The notes under the pieces: model-generated
The model's input: only the letters and a program-made list of their open reading frames with translations
The model's database searches: none
What the model was told of the DNA's origin: nothing
From: Saccoglossus kowalevskii
Lineage: Eukaryota > Hemichordata > Enteropneusta > Harrimaniidae
Reading direction: 5' to 3'
Assembly: GCF_000003605.2 (NCBI RefSeq)
Contig: NW_003108086.1
Coordinates: 509,811 to 569,817 of the forward strand
DNA length: 60,007 nucleotides
Made by a program: the position numbers and the translations under genes
In this document: positions 27,301 to 36,488 of the stretch, in pieces
Layout: every line of letters begins with the position of its first letter
Position numbering within the stretch: position 1 is the stretch's first letter

Positions 27301-28917
27301 AGGTACATCATGTCACAAATATGTATGTGCATTTGTTTCATGATCTCATTAACGATAGCCAAATGGCGGCCGNNNNNNNNNNNNNNNNNNNNNNNNNNNN
27401 NNNNNNNNNNNNNNNNNNNNNNNNNNNNNNNNNNNNNNNNNNNNNNNNNNNNNNNNNNNNNNNNNNNNNNNNNNNNNNNNNNNNNNNNNNNNNNNNNNNN
27501 NNNNNNNNNNNNNNNNNNNNNNNNNNNNNNNNNNNNNNNNNNNNNNNNNNNNNNNNNNNNNNNNNNTATCTCAGTTATGCATGGATGGATTTTGTTCAAA
27601 TTTGGTACATACATTAAACATAATAGGACCTTGATGCACGTCTTTTTTTTTTTCGGATCAAGTTCGAAATGGCCGACTGGCGGCCATTTTGTTAAAGAAT
27701 TCAGTTCTGGATCCGTATCCAAGACATGTCTGGATTGATCAAGTTCAAACTTCACACACACATGGTACATCATGTCACAAATAGATATGTGCCTTTGTTT
27801 CATGATCTGCTTAACAATAGCGAAATGATGGCCATTTTAAGGCCGAAAATGCATCAAAATCACGTATTTTCACAATTCCAGAACCGGATCTCAGTCATGC
27901 ATGGATGGATTTTGTTCAGATTTAGCACAATGTGTTGTACATATGCAGGTGCATTTCGGTCATGATCTGCTTTGAATGTATATGTCACTCAAATATGAAC
28001 GGAACGGGGACGTGTCATTGACAATGACTTGTTATCCATATAATGAAAATTTGGGCTTTCTATATTCAAAGCAGAAATCACATGACTGATTAAATACACG
28101 AATTAGAATTGCGAAATCAAATCACTCCCAGTTCGGCCAAATTGATTCAAACTGCAGGTGTCAATTATATTATTGATGGGATTTCTCATGCTCATCGTTT
28201 GTAGACTATATATAATATATAATATCCATATGATGCAAGTTTATTTTGAAAGACCTTCTAAAAAGCATACATTATTTGATTGGCGCGATTGATAACCAAT
28301 GTGATATAATATTATCTTATTTCGTTTTATCAAGCGGGATTCCGATTTTTAACTTTTATGTAACTTTTTCCGTTACCCAGGTTTGGAAAATACGCACACG
28401 ATGAATTATCTATATTGGTGCCTATAGTCCACTGTTGTGTGTAAGTATAGTTGGGTCGTAACAAATAAATATGACCACTGTGTTAACTTAACAAACAATA
28501 TTAATTCATATCGGGAATATTTGCTCTCGTTTTCTCTACTGCCACCTTTCTCTAAAACACAGTAATATGTTACATAACCTACGCCAATCTTTGGTAGATT
28601 ACGTTATTTCAATTAATCAACTTTCTCAATATCTTTCTTTTTGTAGAATTCGCAAATCGACACATACACGATTGCAGCTTTTGGCGACATCCAACTTTCA
28701 GCTCAGCGATGTCATGAGAGATTCAATGTCCACTGACAAGATAGCTCCTGTTGTATTTGAACCTCATTTAGAAGCATTAGACCGACGCCTTGGAATCATC
28801 TTGAAGACAGTAGACAATTGTATAAAAACTAACGGAGCGGTAAATGTTTTAAAACCAGAGCCATCATTTGCGGCATATCATGAGCCAACACGAAGCAACG
28901 AAGATTGGTTCTGGTGA
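6397..28917 (+). CDS. FAM20C: FAM20C-like Golgi/secreted serine protein kinase (10 exons)
   Basis: Secretory-pathway kinase that phosphorylates Ser-x-Glu/pSer sites of secreted proteins in the Golgi (known for FAM20C). Coding exons: 6397-7016, 15451-15575, 20508-20586, 25064-25156, 25318-25430, 25926-26106, 26249-26358, 26709-26790, 28381-28440, 28647-28917. Lengths sum to 1734 nt, giving 577 aa plus stop; the human protein is 584 aa. The ATG at 6397 sits in ATCACCATGA and opens a signal anchor (residues about 8-25). A variable stem runs to about residue 207, followed by the kinase domain: VKLII Lys258, LFKP Lys272, IERHNAE Glu293 and Glu298, paired-Cys region 348-364, NMDRHHYE with catalytic Asp444, HLDQG metal-binding Asp464. 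Sequons include Asn322 and the FGNYT site. ERHNAE keeps Glu where pseudokinase FAM20A has Gln, so an active kinase is predicted. All splice phases agree. Exon 2 could start upstream of 15451, but that acceptor has the best pyrimidine tract and homology. Confidence 0.93.
7540..7680 (+). repeat. Dispersed repeat copy A (MITE-like)
   Basis: About 140 bp containing TTTTAGCGAATTTGACT, GAATTAACAGAA, ATTTAGCTAAAGT and AATTACAGATTAGCTAAA in this order. The same blocks occur in the same order on the opposite strand at 52245-52385. Ends are approximate because neither target duplication nor clean terminal repeats could be fixed by eye. Confidence 0.65.
10020..10573 (+). repeat. Degraded copy of tandem-unit element
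   Basis: Three units carry AAGATGGCTGACTGGCAGC or a close variant (near 10146, 10247 and 10381). The right end, AACGGGGACT..TCA..ACAATGACTTGTT near 10541-10573, matches the right end of the element at 26809-28033. The left end (near 10020) only loosely resembles the hairpin start of that element. The 101-codon open frame across it is a repeat artefact. Confidence 0.6.
11812..11852. repeat. Alternating purine-pyrimidine (CA/CG) tract
   Basis: About 40 bp of nearly perfect purine/pyrimidine alternation made of CACG, GCAC and GCGC steps. Such sequence can adopt left-handed DNA; it is a simple repeat with no gene. Confidence 0.6.
11913..11963. repeat. (TGAT)n microsatellite with TAAT interruptions
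   Basis: Tandem TGAT units interrupted twice by TAAT. The same motif recurs at 36430-36486 and about 45050, so it is a common microsatellite of this genome. Confidence 0.85.
12427..12517 (+). mobile_element. Small MITE, short copy, TTAA-flanked
   Basis: Begins AGGGCAGTGATCGTCGC after TTAA (12423-12426), shares ACTCATAGCGAC/ACCCATAGCGAC and AACGCGTG.AAAATGCA blocks with the MITE at 40288-40412, and ends in CACCGC just before TTAA (12518-12521). Compared with that copy it has lost about 30 bp of the right terminal arm. Confidence 0.6.
14077..14502. other. Assembly gap (426 N)
   Basis: Unresolved bases inside FAM20C intron 1. Open frames drawn through it have no meaning. Confidence 0.99.
15576..20507 (+). 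other. FAM20C intron 2
   Basis: 4.9 kb between donor GTAAGT and the T-rich acceptor ending in TTTTCAG. AT-rich and without recognisable gene or mobile element. It includes a 34 bp unit duplicated at 18239-18305. Confidence 0.7.
18239..18305. repeat. 34 bp tandem duplication
   Basis: Two copies of a 34 bp unit beginning GAT.TCGCCAATCTA and containing ACATTAAAAT; they differ at a few positions. Confidence 0.7.
20587..25063 (+). other. FAM20C intron 3
   Basis: 4.5 kb between donor GTGAGT and acceptor TATATTTCAG. AT-rich, with a few short open frames that resemble nothing known. I see no gene in it. Confidence 0.7.
26809..26841. repeat. Terminal hairpin palindrome
   Basis: GTCCCCGTTCGGAC pairs with GTCCGAAAACGGGGAC around a 3-base loop, leaving a 2-base bulge. 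It forms the left border of the tandem-unit element and would give a strong stem in the FAM20C pre-mRNA. Confidence 0.85.
26861..26922. repeat. GTCCGTCC/GTGCGTCC simple repeat
   Basis: Tandem 4-8 bp units GTCC and GTGC following the hairpin. Open in both directions, giving meaningless Thr/Arg/His- or Val/Arg/Pro-rich frames. Confidence 0.85.
27373..27566. other. Assembly gap (194 N)
   Basis: Unresolved bases inside the tandem-unit array of FAM20C intron 8; the true unit number is therefore unknown. Confidence 0.99.
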
Positions 28918-29063
28918 AATAAATATATTTGCACCAGCATTTTCTTCACATTTTTTCAATGATATTGTTTTACTTTGTAATCATTGTGCAATTTTAGATT
29001 GAATGCGTTTCAAATGCATTTGATATAATTTTAAAATTTAAATTACTTGTTTTGTTAAAATGA

Positions 29064-29069
29064 AATAAA
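29064..29069 (+). terminator. Candidate FAM20C polyadenylation signal
   Basis: AATAAA about 150 bp after the stop. An earlier AATAAA overlaps the stop region (28918-28923) and a later one is at 29802-29807. Which is used cannot be decided from sequence. Confidence 0.4.
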
Positions 29070-31008
29070 ATTTAAATGTTGAATTGCTGGTTGCACTCAT
29101 CTGAATTGCAAACTAAAATCAATGTTATTTACATTTGAGGAATGTCACACAGAAAAGAATAACAAATATATTCATATATAGAATATTAAATACAATATAA
29201 TTTCATATTTTGTACATTTCACATGAAATTAATATGTGAATATCTTGAATACTTGAATACTTGGTTGTGGCAAGCTTTACTGACTAATCCCACTGCAAAC
29301 TGTTTATGAACAATTCGTAAACAAAAATATAATATGTCACATTGATTCATTTAAATGTTGAGTTCATTAGTTTATTTCTCTCAGTTGATGGTAAAACAAT
29401 CTAAAGGTTGAATTTTACCCCTCATCACCGAACGCTATGAGGTTATCAAAATAAGGTTATTTTAGCTCAATTTACATTAGAATATTTTATTTAGTTTGGG
29501 TTTGTTTTATTTTAAATTTACCATAGAACGCGTTCTACATGTGACAGTAATGCAGTACTTAAATGGTGGAAAGTTAAATTGTGTCTTCTTTGTCTTATGC
29601 TTTCCATTTACATTTATTTCACGGCGATATAGAAAAGTCTACGCCATGAAATTTATTTTATTTTCTCGTGTTTATTGTGAACATAACTCCAATCAGTTAT
29701 CATTAACACTTATTTGATCTTCCATCACAACATGCTCTGTGCGTGATTAAATACAGATATTGTTTTTTCAGTGTAAATTGATACTTTTTTGTCAAGAGAT
29801 CAATAAATATCTTCAAATTATTTTCAAATTAAAGCTAGGAGTTGATTATTCTTCATCGGTACCTGGATGGTACTTGCCCGGATAATCTATGAACTTTTAT
29901 TGAGTATTTTTCCCTAAGAATCTGGCTGTATAATTGTGCACCCGATATCAGACCTCGATATCCATTGCTGTTGTTTTCACTTACCTGTCTTCTGGTACAT
30001 CTGAATTATTCTTAATGGAATAGCATTGGGTAGATGCCATCGTGATTGTCAATTACAAGATATGGGGTCTATAATTGTCAGCGTAGGTGGCGGTATTAGT
30101 ATTGATGCATATCCCAGCCCATCCATGAACGCGTTTGAATTCAACAGATTTCTCTCGACCAATGAATCCAGTTAATAACATGCAACTGAAAGTTATTTTA
30201 GTTTATATACCCCGAAAGTAAAATGAATTACGCAAAAATTGTACTGTTTTTCTTGCATACATATTTTATAATTCGACTGAATTTCCCGTGCTTTTCCAAA
30301 GGCGATACTGACGAAACTTCCGCTTTTATTGATTGTATATTAGCAATTATGCACAATATGTTGCAATATCCCGTGCATGGGGGCGCTGTATACATTGTTA
30401 CTTGTCCTAAGTCACAATAAAGCTGGCGAAAATAGTGCCAAATAAGTGTCCATGAAAGTTTTCCATTGCAGGATTTGATGTGGAGCTTTCAACGTGTCTC
30501 TAAATAATTTTGATTGATAGATATCATTATCAATCACAGACACGTTTTATTACGTGATATACACGAGTTTATAAAAGATCTTTCACATTTGCATCATTAC
30601 AATGGAGTAAACAGCATGGTGAACAACATTTTTATGAAAGTTAGGGATTGTCAAACAGAAAACATATCTCTATTTTGACATGGTAACATTCAAAACAAGT
30701 TCATTGAACGCTATCAGTATGGAAAGGTTACGCAATATTCTGATATCGAATATGATAATTAGATAATGCGCTAGCTTTGTTGCATAGCAACTAAAACAAA
30801 CATTTAAAAATTATAATTATCTACTTATATGCTTAAACAATCATCTCTATGGTAACACTAAATGAGACTGAGAAAGATTGTTATCTACTCCAGAAAACAA
30901 TGAAACATTTCCGATTTATTTCATTTCCGATTAATACCAACCAGTTAAACTGCACATTGTTCCAATGAAAATGTGCGTATAGGTTGTAGCACTGTGGCGT
31001 CCCATCCC

Positions 31009-31884
31009 AACAGCAAAATGTTATGTGGTGGTCCACTGCCTAGTATGGCATACAAACAGTCATAGTTGATTGTCAAAATTTATGCCTGTAACGCCCATAT
31101 CAATGAACTGACATTGTATTATTGCCTTTTACCTGTCACTAGCACAGACCAGAAATAATTTGGCAATCTTTGGCCTAGCTATCATTCCCACATATACAGT
31201 ACATGTATGAGACGTATATTATTATATTTTTTTTAATAACCTCGTCACAATCAGAACTATGATATATTAATATATCCTACATTAATCTGGCCAAAGCTTT
31301 ACCTCGACTTGTGTTTCAGGGCGCCCCGTGATAGACGTGCTGCCTCGTCTTCACTCAGTTTTCACACGTGCTGCCTCGTCTTCACTCAGTTTTCACACGT
31401 GCTGCCTCGTCTTCACTCAGTTTTCACACGTGCTGCCTCGTCTTCACTCAGTTTTCACACGTGCTGCCTCGTCTTCACTCAGTTTTCACACGTGCTGCCT
31501 CGTCTTCACTCAGTTTTCACACGTGCTGCCTCGTCTTCACTCAGTTTTCACACGTGCTGCCTCGTCTTCACTCAGTTTTCACACGTGCTGCCTCGTCTTC
31601 ACTCAGTTTTCACACGGACGACATACACCTGCTAATGCGTATGCTACATGCAACTGTACACAAATTTGCAAGTCTATTTGAAAGAAGGATTCTCGCCGGA
31701 CAGTAACAACAGCAATGTTTTTGTGGCTGTCCACGGTCTACTGTGGCATACAAACAGTAATAGTTGATTGTCAATATTCATGCCTGTAATGTCCAACTCC
31801 ATCAATGAACTGCCATGTTAACCATGCATTGTACCAACAGAAAACAATATTTTATGGTTGCCCACTGTCTAAAAACAGTGATAG
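31009..31884. repeat. Diverged local duplication flanking the minisatellite
   Basis: The block AACAGCAA.ATGTT, GTCCAC.G.CTA, TGGCATACAAACAGT, ATAGTTGATTGTCAA, ATGCCTGTAA, ATCAATGAACTG occurs at 31009-31118 and, with substitutions, at 31705-31816. A shorter third copy lies at about 31833-31884. The 31 bp minisatellite sits between copies 1 and 2. Confidence 0.7.
31337..31615. repeat. Minisatellite, 31 bp x 9, perfect
   Basis: 279 bp made of exactly nine copies of GTGCTGCCTCGTCTTC plus ACTCAGTTTTCACAC. No mismatch between copies was seen. As 31 is not a multiple of 3, all three forward frames stay open and give the same 31-residue periodic peptide in different registers. That explains three long overlapping open frames and argues against coding. 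Each junction creates the palindrome CACGTG (E-box). Confidence 0.95.
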
Positions 31885-33819
31885 TAAGCTTTGTTGTAAT
31901 GAGCTCCGAGCCCATCCTTGGTAGTTTCCTGGTTTCATATCTTTCAACAACCTTAATTTGTAACGGCTTTGTCAAATGAGTATAGACATCATTTTATGTT
32001 GTCTTCCTTTGGATAAAACATTGTCACAAACGCAGAGCCACCAGGGAAATTATTAAACATTAACGTAATCTGAAAGCCTATATAATCTGGTAGCATGTTG
32101 TGTGTTCAAGGCCAGAACAGTATACATTTTGAGTGTAAAATAAACTGCGCCATTCAATGTTCAAGCTGTGATGAACACCAGGTTAAGCAGTACAACTTTG
32201 ATAGGTTTGTAGCAATATCAATACTTATTTGTAGTGCAATTTTACAAAATAAAATGTTTATGCGGTTTTATTCGAATACCTTACTTTTATTTTCTTATCA
32301 TTGCTATGTAATTGACTATTTTTCATGATTTTTTCGATTGATAATTCCAATCAATGTAAGAGTTGTGTCGACCAGTGGTTGCGTGCTTTGGAAGCCAATG
32401 CGAAGGATAAAATATTTGTTTGTTGATTGTTGAAAGTCGCTACATTATATTTGGAATTAATTAAGGAGATTGAAACCCAGTGTTGTATAAGGAACACAAA
32501 CTATGTCATATAATTAGTTTGTAGTTTAATATATGACGTCAGTATCAGGTTTCCTGAAAAAAACCAACATTTGATTATGAATGATATTTGGTAGGCGCCA
32601 CATGTGGAGAAGAATGTGCTTACTCTTTTCGAAACAAATTAAACCTAGTTTAAACTTGTTTTCAATTGTTTCTGTGTCCTTAACCATTTCACAGACATTC
32701 TTCGACTGATCTTGTTGATTAAATAGGTAAACAGAAAGGATATAATGATACACCTTAGAGTTTGTTTTGCATTTTGATGACCTTTGGCCAACTGGCAAAT
32801 TTTTTGTCCCATATTTTTGTCCCGCATGTTTCGCACACATGCCTAGTTCTATTTTATTTCAAACTTGAACAATTCACTAAATGTTTTGTTTTGTACCCCT
32901 TTATGTGTGGATTGTAACATTAGTATTATATTAGAATGGTCACTTTCCTAAGAGTTATCACTTTGACTTAACCATACAGTGCCAAACAACATTATAAGTT
33001 GTAATATATGACTGTTTACATGTACAATGTTTTATCATACTGAATATTCCCCACAAAACATAATTATAATCTATCCACATCTTTCACTTTTTATAGTTCA
33101 CATATTCACCAAAAAATCTGAACTGAAAATATGTAATCTGTAACCTGAGACATGGGAAAGAGTGAGAAACTCCAATTAGACGTCCCTTTTTGTCCAAATA
33201 TCTAAATATCTCCTAATGTGGCGCAAATCGGTAAAACATGCAGTTATCTCTGTGGTAAATGATGGCATTTTTGGCAAGAAAGTGATCATCTCTTGTACAC
33301 ATATATAGTTGAAACTGAAGCAGTCCGCTTTTTTGTTAAATGGTGCGTTCTCAAGAGTCAAATCAAGAATCAAACGTGATTGGCCTGCTCTGTTTGCAAA
33401 AATGTATTCATTGCACAAAACATATGTTCGAGATGGGAGTTGAACGTACGCGGCAACTCTGCTAGCATATATGACGTCACGGTATCCAAGGGAAACGGGA
33501 AGCTAAAACAGTCGCCAACATTCTTACGCGCCAAGATTCATTCGATGAAATTTTAACATTTATTACGCATCAAAGAAACCAAATCATCCACATGAATCCG
33601 TGCCATATGGTGGCCTTTCGTTTATTCTATTGTATATTGCATTAATGGACTTGAGATTAGGGCTAAATGTCGAAATGCTGGCAACGATGCACAAGTTTTC
33701 AAAAACACCAATATTTTACGGTTTTATTTATAACAATAAAATAAACATTTACACTTTTTAAATTAATATCCTTCTGATGTGCAATTCGTTTATTTCATTT
33801 GGATCACAGCAAAAGATTT

Positions 33820-33987
33820 ATAAAATGTGACTGAAAGTATTAATCTAATGACGGTGAATTACGATATCTTGAGCGCAAATTGTTCAGCTCGAAAATGAAA
33901 TATGGAAATTTGTTTCCAGTTTTATAAAAAGATCGTCCAAGTCACAAATACGCCGTCATTAGATTCACATTATCAGTCACTTCTTAT
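33820..33987. repeat. Foldback inverted repeat
   Basis: Arms 33820-33854 and 33953-33987 are inverted copies, roughly three quarters identical over 35 bp, with a perfect 13 bp core (AATCTAATGACGG / CCGTCATTAGATT). The loop is about 98 bp. No coding content. Confidence 0.6.
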
Positions 33988-34000
33988 ATACGTTTATTAA

Positions 34001-34511
34001 AGGGCGCCATCACTCGCTTGATTGGAGTTAGTTTTCGACACATTTTAAAAGTACACTCTTTAGTTTTGTTGTGGAGAGGGGAAGCTCTCATATTTTCATG
34101 CAGGTCAAACATTGAATATCTGAATCTATATTTAGGAATTATATCCCAATATATTATGAACCAAGTAAAGGTAATTACGTAGAACATTTTCATCAACCAT
34201 CAGTGAAATTGCGTACTATATGTATTGTCTTTTGAATACAAAAATGGTTTCAGTTTCTCATTTGCATTTCACGACTTAACGAAACCTTTCTAACTAGGAA
34301 TTAAGGAACATATCCACATTATTATGGACATTTTCACGATGAAAAAGGAATATCAACTCTAGAATATGATAACCATCAGTAACAATGCGTGTTTAGTGCA
34401 CGGGCCCATGGCGAAATCTCTACAGTTATGGAACTTTGATATGTTGTTTCGGGCCTCGTTAACAGCCCTTCCCATGATCAAAGACTGTCAGTGACCGCGT
34501 GGTGGCGCCCT
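34001..34511. mobile_element. 511 bp MITE-like element with TTAA target duplication
   Basis: Ends AGGGCGCCATCAC and GTGGTGGCGCCCT are inverse copies (12 of 13), and both sides are flanked by TTAA (33997-34000 and 34512-34515). There is no transposase open frame, so it is non-autonomous. TTAA flanks are typical of piggyBac and Kolobok type transposons; the superfamily is not determined. Confidence 0.65.
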
Positions 34512-34897
34512 TTAACAAATTACATACGTACTCACTCTCAACTCGAATATTTAAAAATAGAATCTGAATATCGTAATCAGTTATATGCAGTTGTAAAGCT
34601 GTGATTTAACTACATGTTTGGCCGTCATTGGTAGTTTAATGTTCCTGATATCATATAAACTTTCACAAATGAAAAACGAAGTGTAAAATAAATGGTCAAA
34701 ACTAACAAATCAGTTCATAGTTAAATCATAAACAATTGATACACTTATCTTGGTCGTCATTTACCACGATGGAATTGCAAAATAAATGCGACTATCGAAT
34801 GAAACAATTTATTTGTCATTGAATATTCGAAAATTTACCAAAATATCATATCGAATACATAAAGTTGTGCGAAAACGCTTTCTGACCTCGTCTGGCC

Positions 34898-34903
34898 TTT
34901 ATT
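34898..34903 (-). terminator. NANS polyadenylation signal
   Basis: AATAAA on the - strand, 48 bp beyond the NANS stop codon, the expected position for a short 3' UTR. Confidence 0.6.
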
Positions 34904-34950
34904 TACAACTGATTCCTTACGCAAACACACAAACTGGTAATTGAACGTCG

Positions 34951-36449
34951 TTAACTGTAAGTGGCTATGTTATCCTTGAGAATAGATTCGTCGGAATCGA
35001 CACCACTCTTCAGTTTCTTTCCAATCAATTCGTCAATTAATTCAGGTGGGTATCCTTTGGGCTCGGCCACTTTAACTGTCAACATGTCTAACGTCATTGG
35101 CACACCTGCTGGAATGTCCGTGTTTGCCACTACAGTTTTTCCAAGCTTCAAAAACGAAATGATGCGGTGATAATCAAGAATAAAGGGCATATTCAAATAT
35201 GCATTAAGTAATTGTTATGCAAAGTATTTAAATAGGAATATAACTCTAGAAGTATGTAGTACTATCGTTACATATGTGCACACATGTTAAGCACACCAAA
35301 CATGTAAACGTGGTACATGAACAAAGTATAGAAATGAAACAATATGGAACCAATGTTTGTAGTCAGAAACTAGATAGAACTTGATAGAAACAAAATGTCT
35401 GGTTCCTGGTTGTGTCTTATAATAAGATTTCCATCCTACATTTAACACATTGTTATCTCTCAATACATCTTACCTTCTCATACATATACACCTCACACTG
35501 CCGCATGTCTTTGTCGTAACTTCCCATGGCTTTCTCCAAAACACGTATATTAGATATTAACTCTGTCAACTCTCTGGGGTCTATAACAGAATAAGTATCT
35601 TAATATCTTATTTTGATCAAGGATGAGGCACACATGACAGAGAACTATCATCAACATACGATATTATATATATGAACAAACCATACTGGCATCTATACCA
35701 GGACAATAAATCACATCACACAGTATTAAGATTTGTATACTAACAGCGTATTTGTCATAGGTGGCTATGTCGAGTTAAACTTGTGCATATATTTTGGTAC
35801 ATTCATTCATTGTGTAAATTTCACTTAGATTAAAAGCTTTCAAGTCCAATAAATATGGCTTGAAAATGTTATTCACAACAGTCTTTGTTTATATTAGATC
35901 CATATCTCGTGTATGCGTGGCGCCTCGACCACCACCCTTTAAGCATAGCAAGGAATTCGGATTATTGCCCATAAATATACGATGACAAATCGAATACTGC
36001 CAAACAAAAAGTAGCACAACTTCAGGTTTTAAGTGTGACGAATCGAGTCAAGAGCACCTGTATCAACGATAGGGTAATTCCCTAGTTTTACATGTTAAAT
36101 TATATTGTGGTTGGAATCGAGGGTGGCCACTGGGCACAAAGGTGGCTAAAATTAAGTAACTTGCGTTACGTGTTTAGGGTTACCAAAACAGCCATTCTAT
36201 CAATGTCAACAACACTGGGAAAGTGGCCCATAGTTTACAGCGGATATGTGGCACTAGTCTTCCCAGATCGACGAACACTTTGTACCAACATGGAAGGTCG
36301 TAGGTATCAACTATACAAGGAACTGTCACGACTTGACCCTCAGCAGTCTATTGTGGTTATTGGAAGACTGTACACGCTTTCTACCATACTAAACTGGTCA
36401 CCAGATATAACAAGTGCTCCTGCGTTTTATTGATTGATTGTATTGATTG

Positions 36450-36488
<39 letters not shown>

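Larger units (their letters stand above)
26809..28033 (+). mobile_element. Tandem-unit repetitive element with hairpin terminus in FAM20C intron 8
   Basis: Starts with a near-perfect palindrome (26809-26841: GTCCCCGTT CGGAC GTA GTCCG AAAACGGGGAC), followed by a GTCCGTCCGTGC simple repeat. At least six diverged units of roughly 140-175 bp follow, each with the order GGATC..CTCAG.CATGCATGGA, GTTCAAA.TT, CATGATC, GATAGCC and GGCGGCCATTTT. The right end, AACGGGGACGTGTCATTGAC near 28003, repeats the terminal GTCCCCGTT in inverse. A 194 bp gap interrupts the array. The left end lies 18 bp after the donor of FAM20C exon 8. No protein is encoded. Long open frames arise from the repeats. Confidence 0.75.
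28918..34950. other. Convergent intergenic region FAM20C / NANS
   Basis: 6 kb between two 3' ends. It contains candidate FAM20C 3' UTR, a diverged local duplication (31009-31884) holding a perfect 31 bp minisatellite, a foldback (33820-33987), a 511 bp TTAA-flanked element (34001-34511) and the NANS poly(A) signal. Open frames of about 100 codons within it show no recognisable domain. Confidence 0.65.

Noticed and set aside
26770-27803. Several long open frames on both strands in FAM20C intron 8
   Set aside because: They follow the GTCC simple repeat, the tandem units and the N gap; sequence is repetitive and mirrored between frames.
31309-31706. Three overlapping + strand open frames of 108-117 codons rich in Ser, Leu, His and Phe
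   Set aside because: They are products of the 31 bp minisatellite, which stays open in all three frames; no domain, start context or splice support.
32526-32840. 104-codon - strand open frame in the FAM20C/NANS intergenic region
   Set aside because: No recognisable domain, overlapping alternative frame of similar length, no splice or promoter support.
33425-33470. GTTCAACTCCC on the - strand, similar to a tRNA B box
   Set aside because: No matching A box, anticodon arm or acceptor stem could be folded around it.
36092-36433. 113-codon + strand open frame in NANS intron 4
   Set aside because: Antisense to a well-supported gene, no recognisable domain, and it ends in a TGAT microsatellite.
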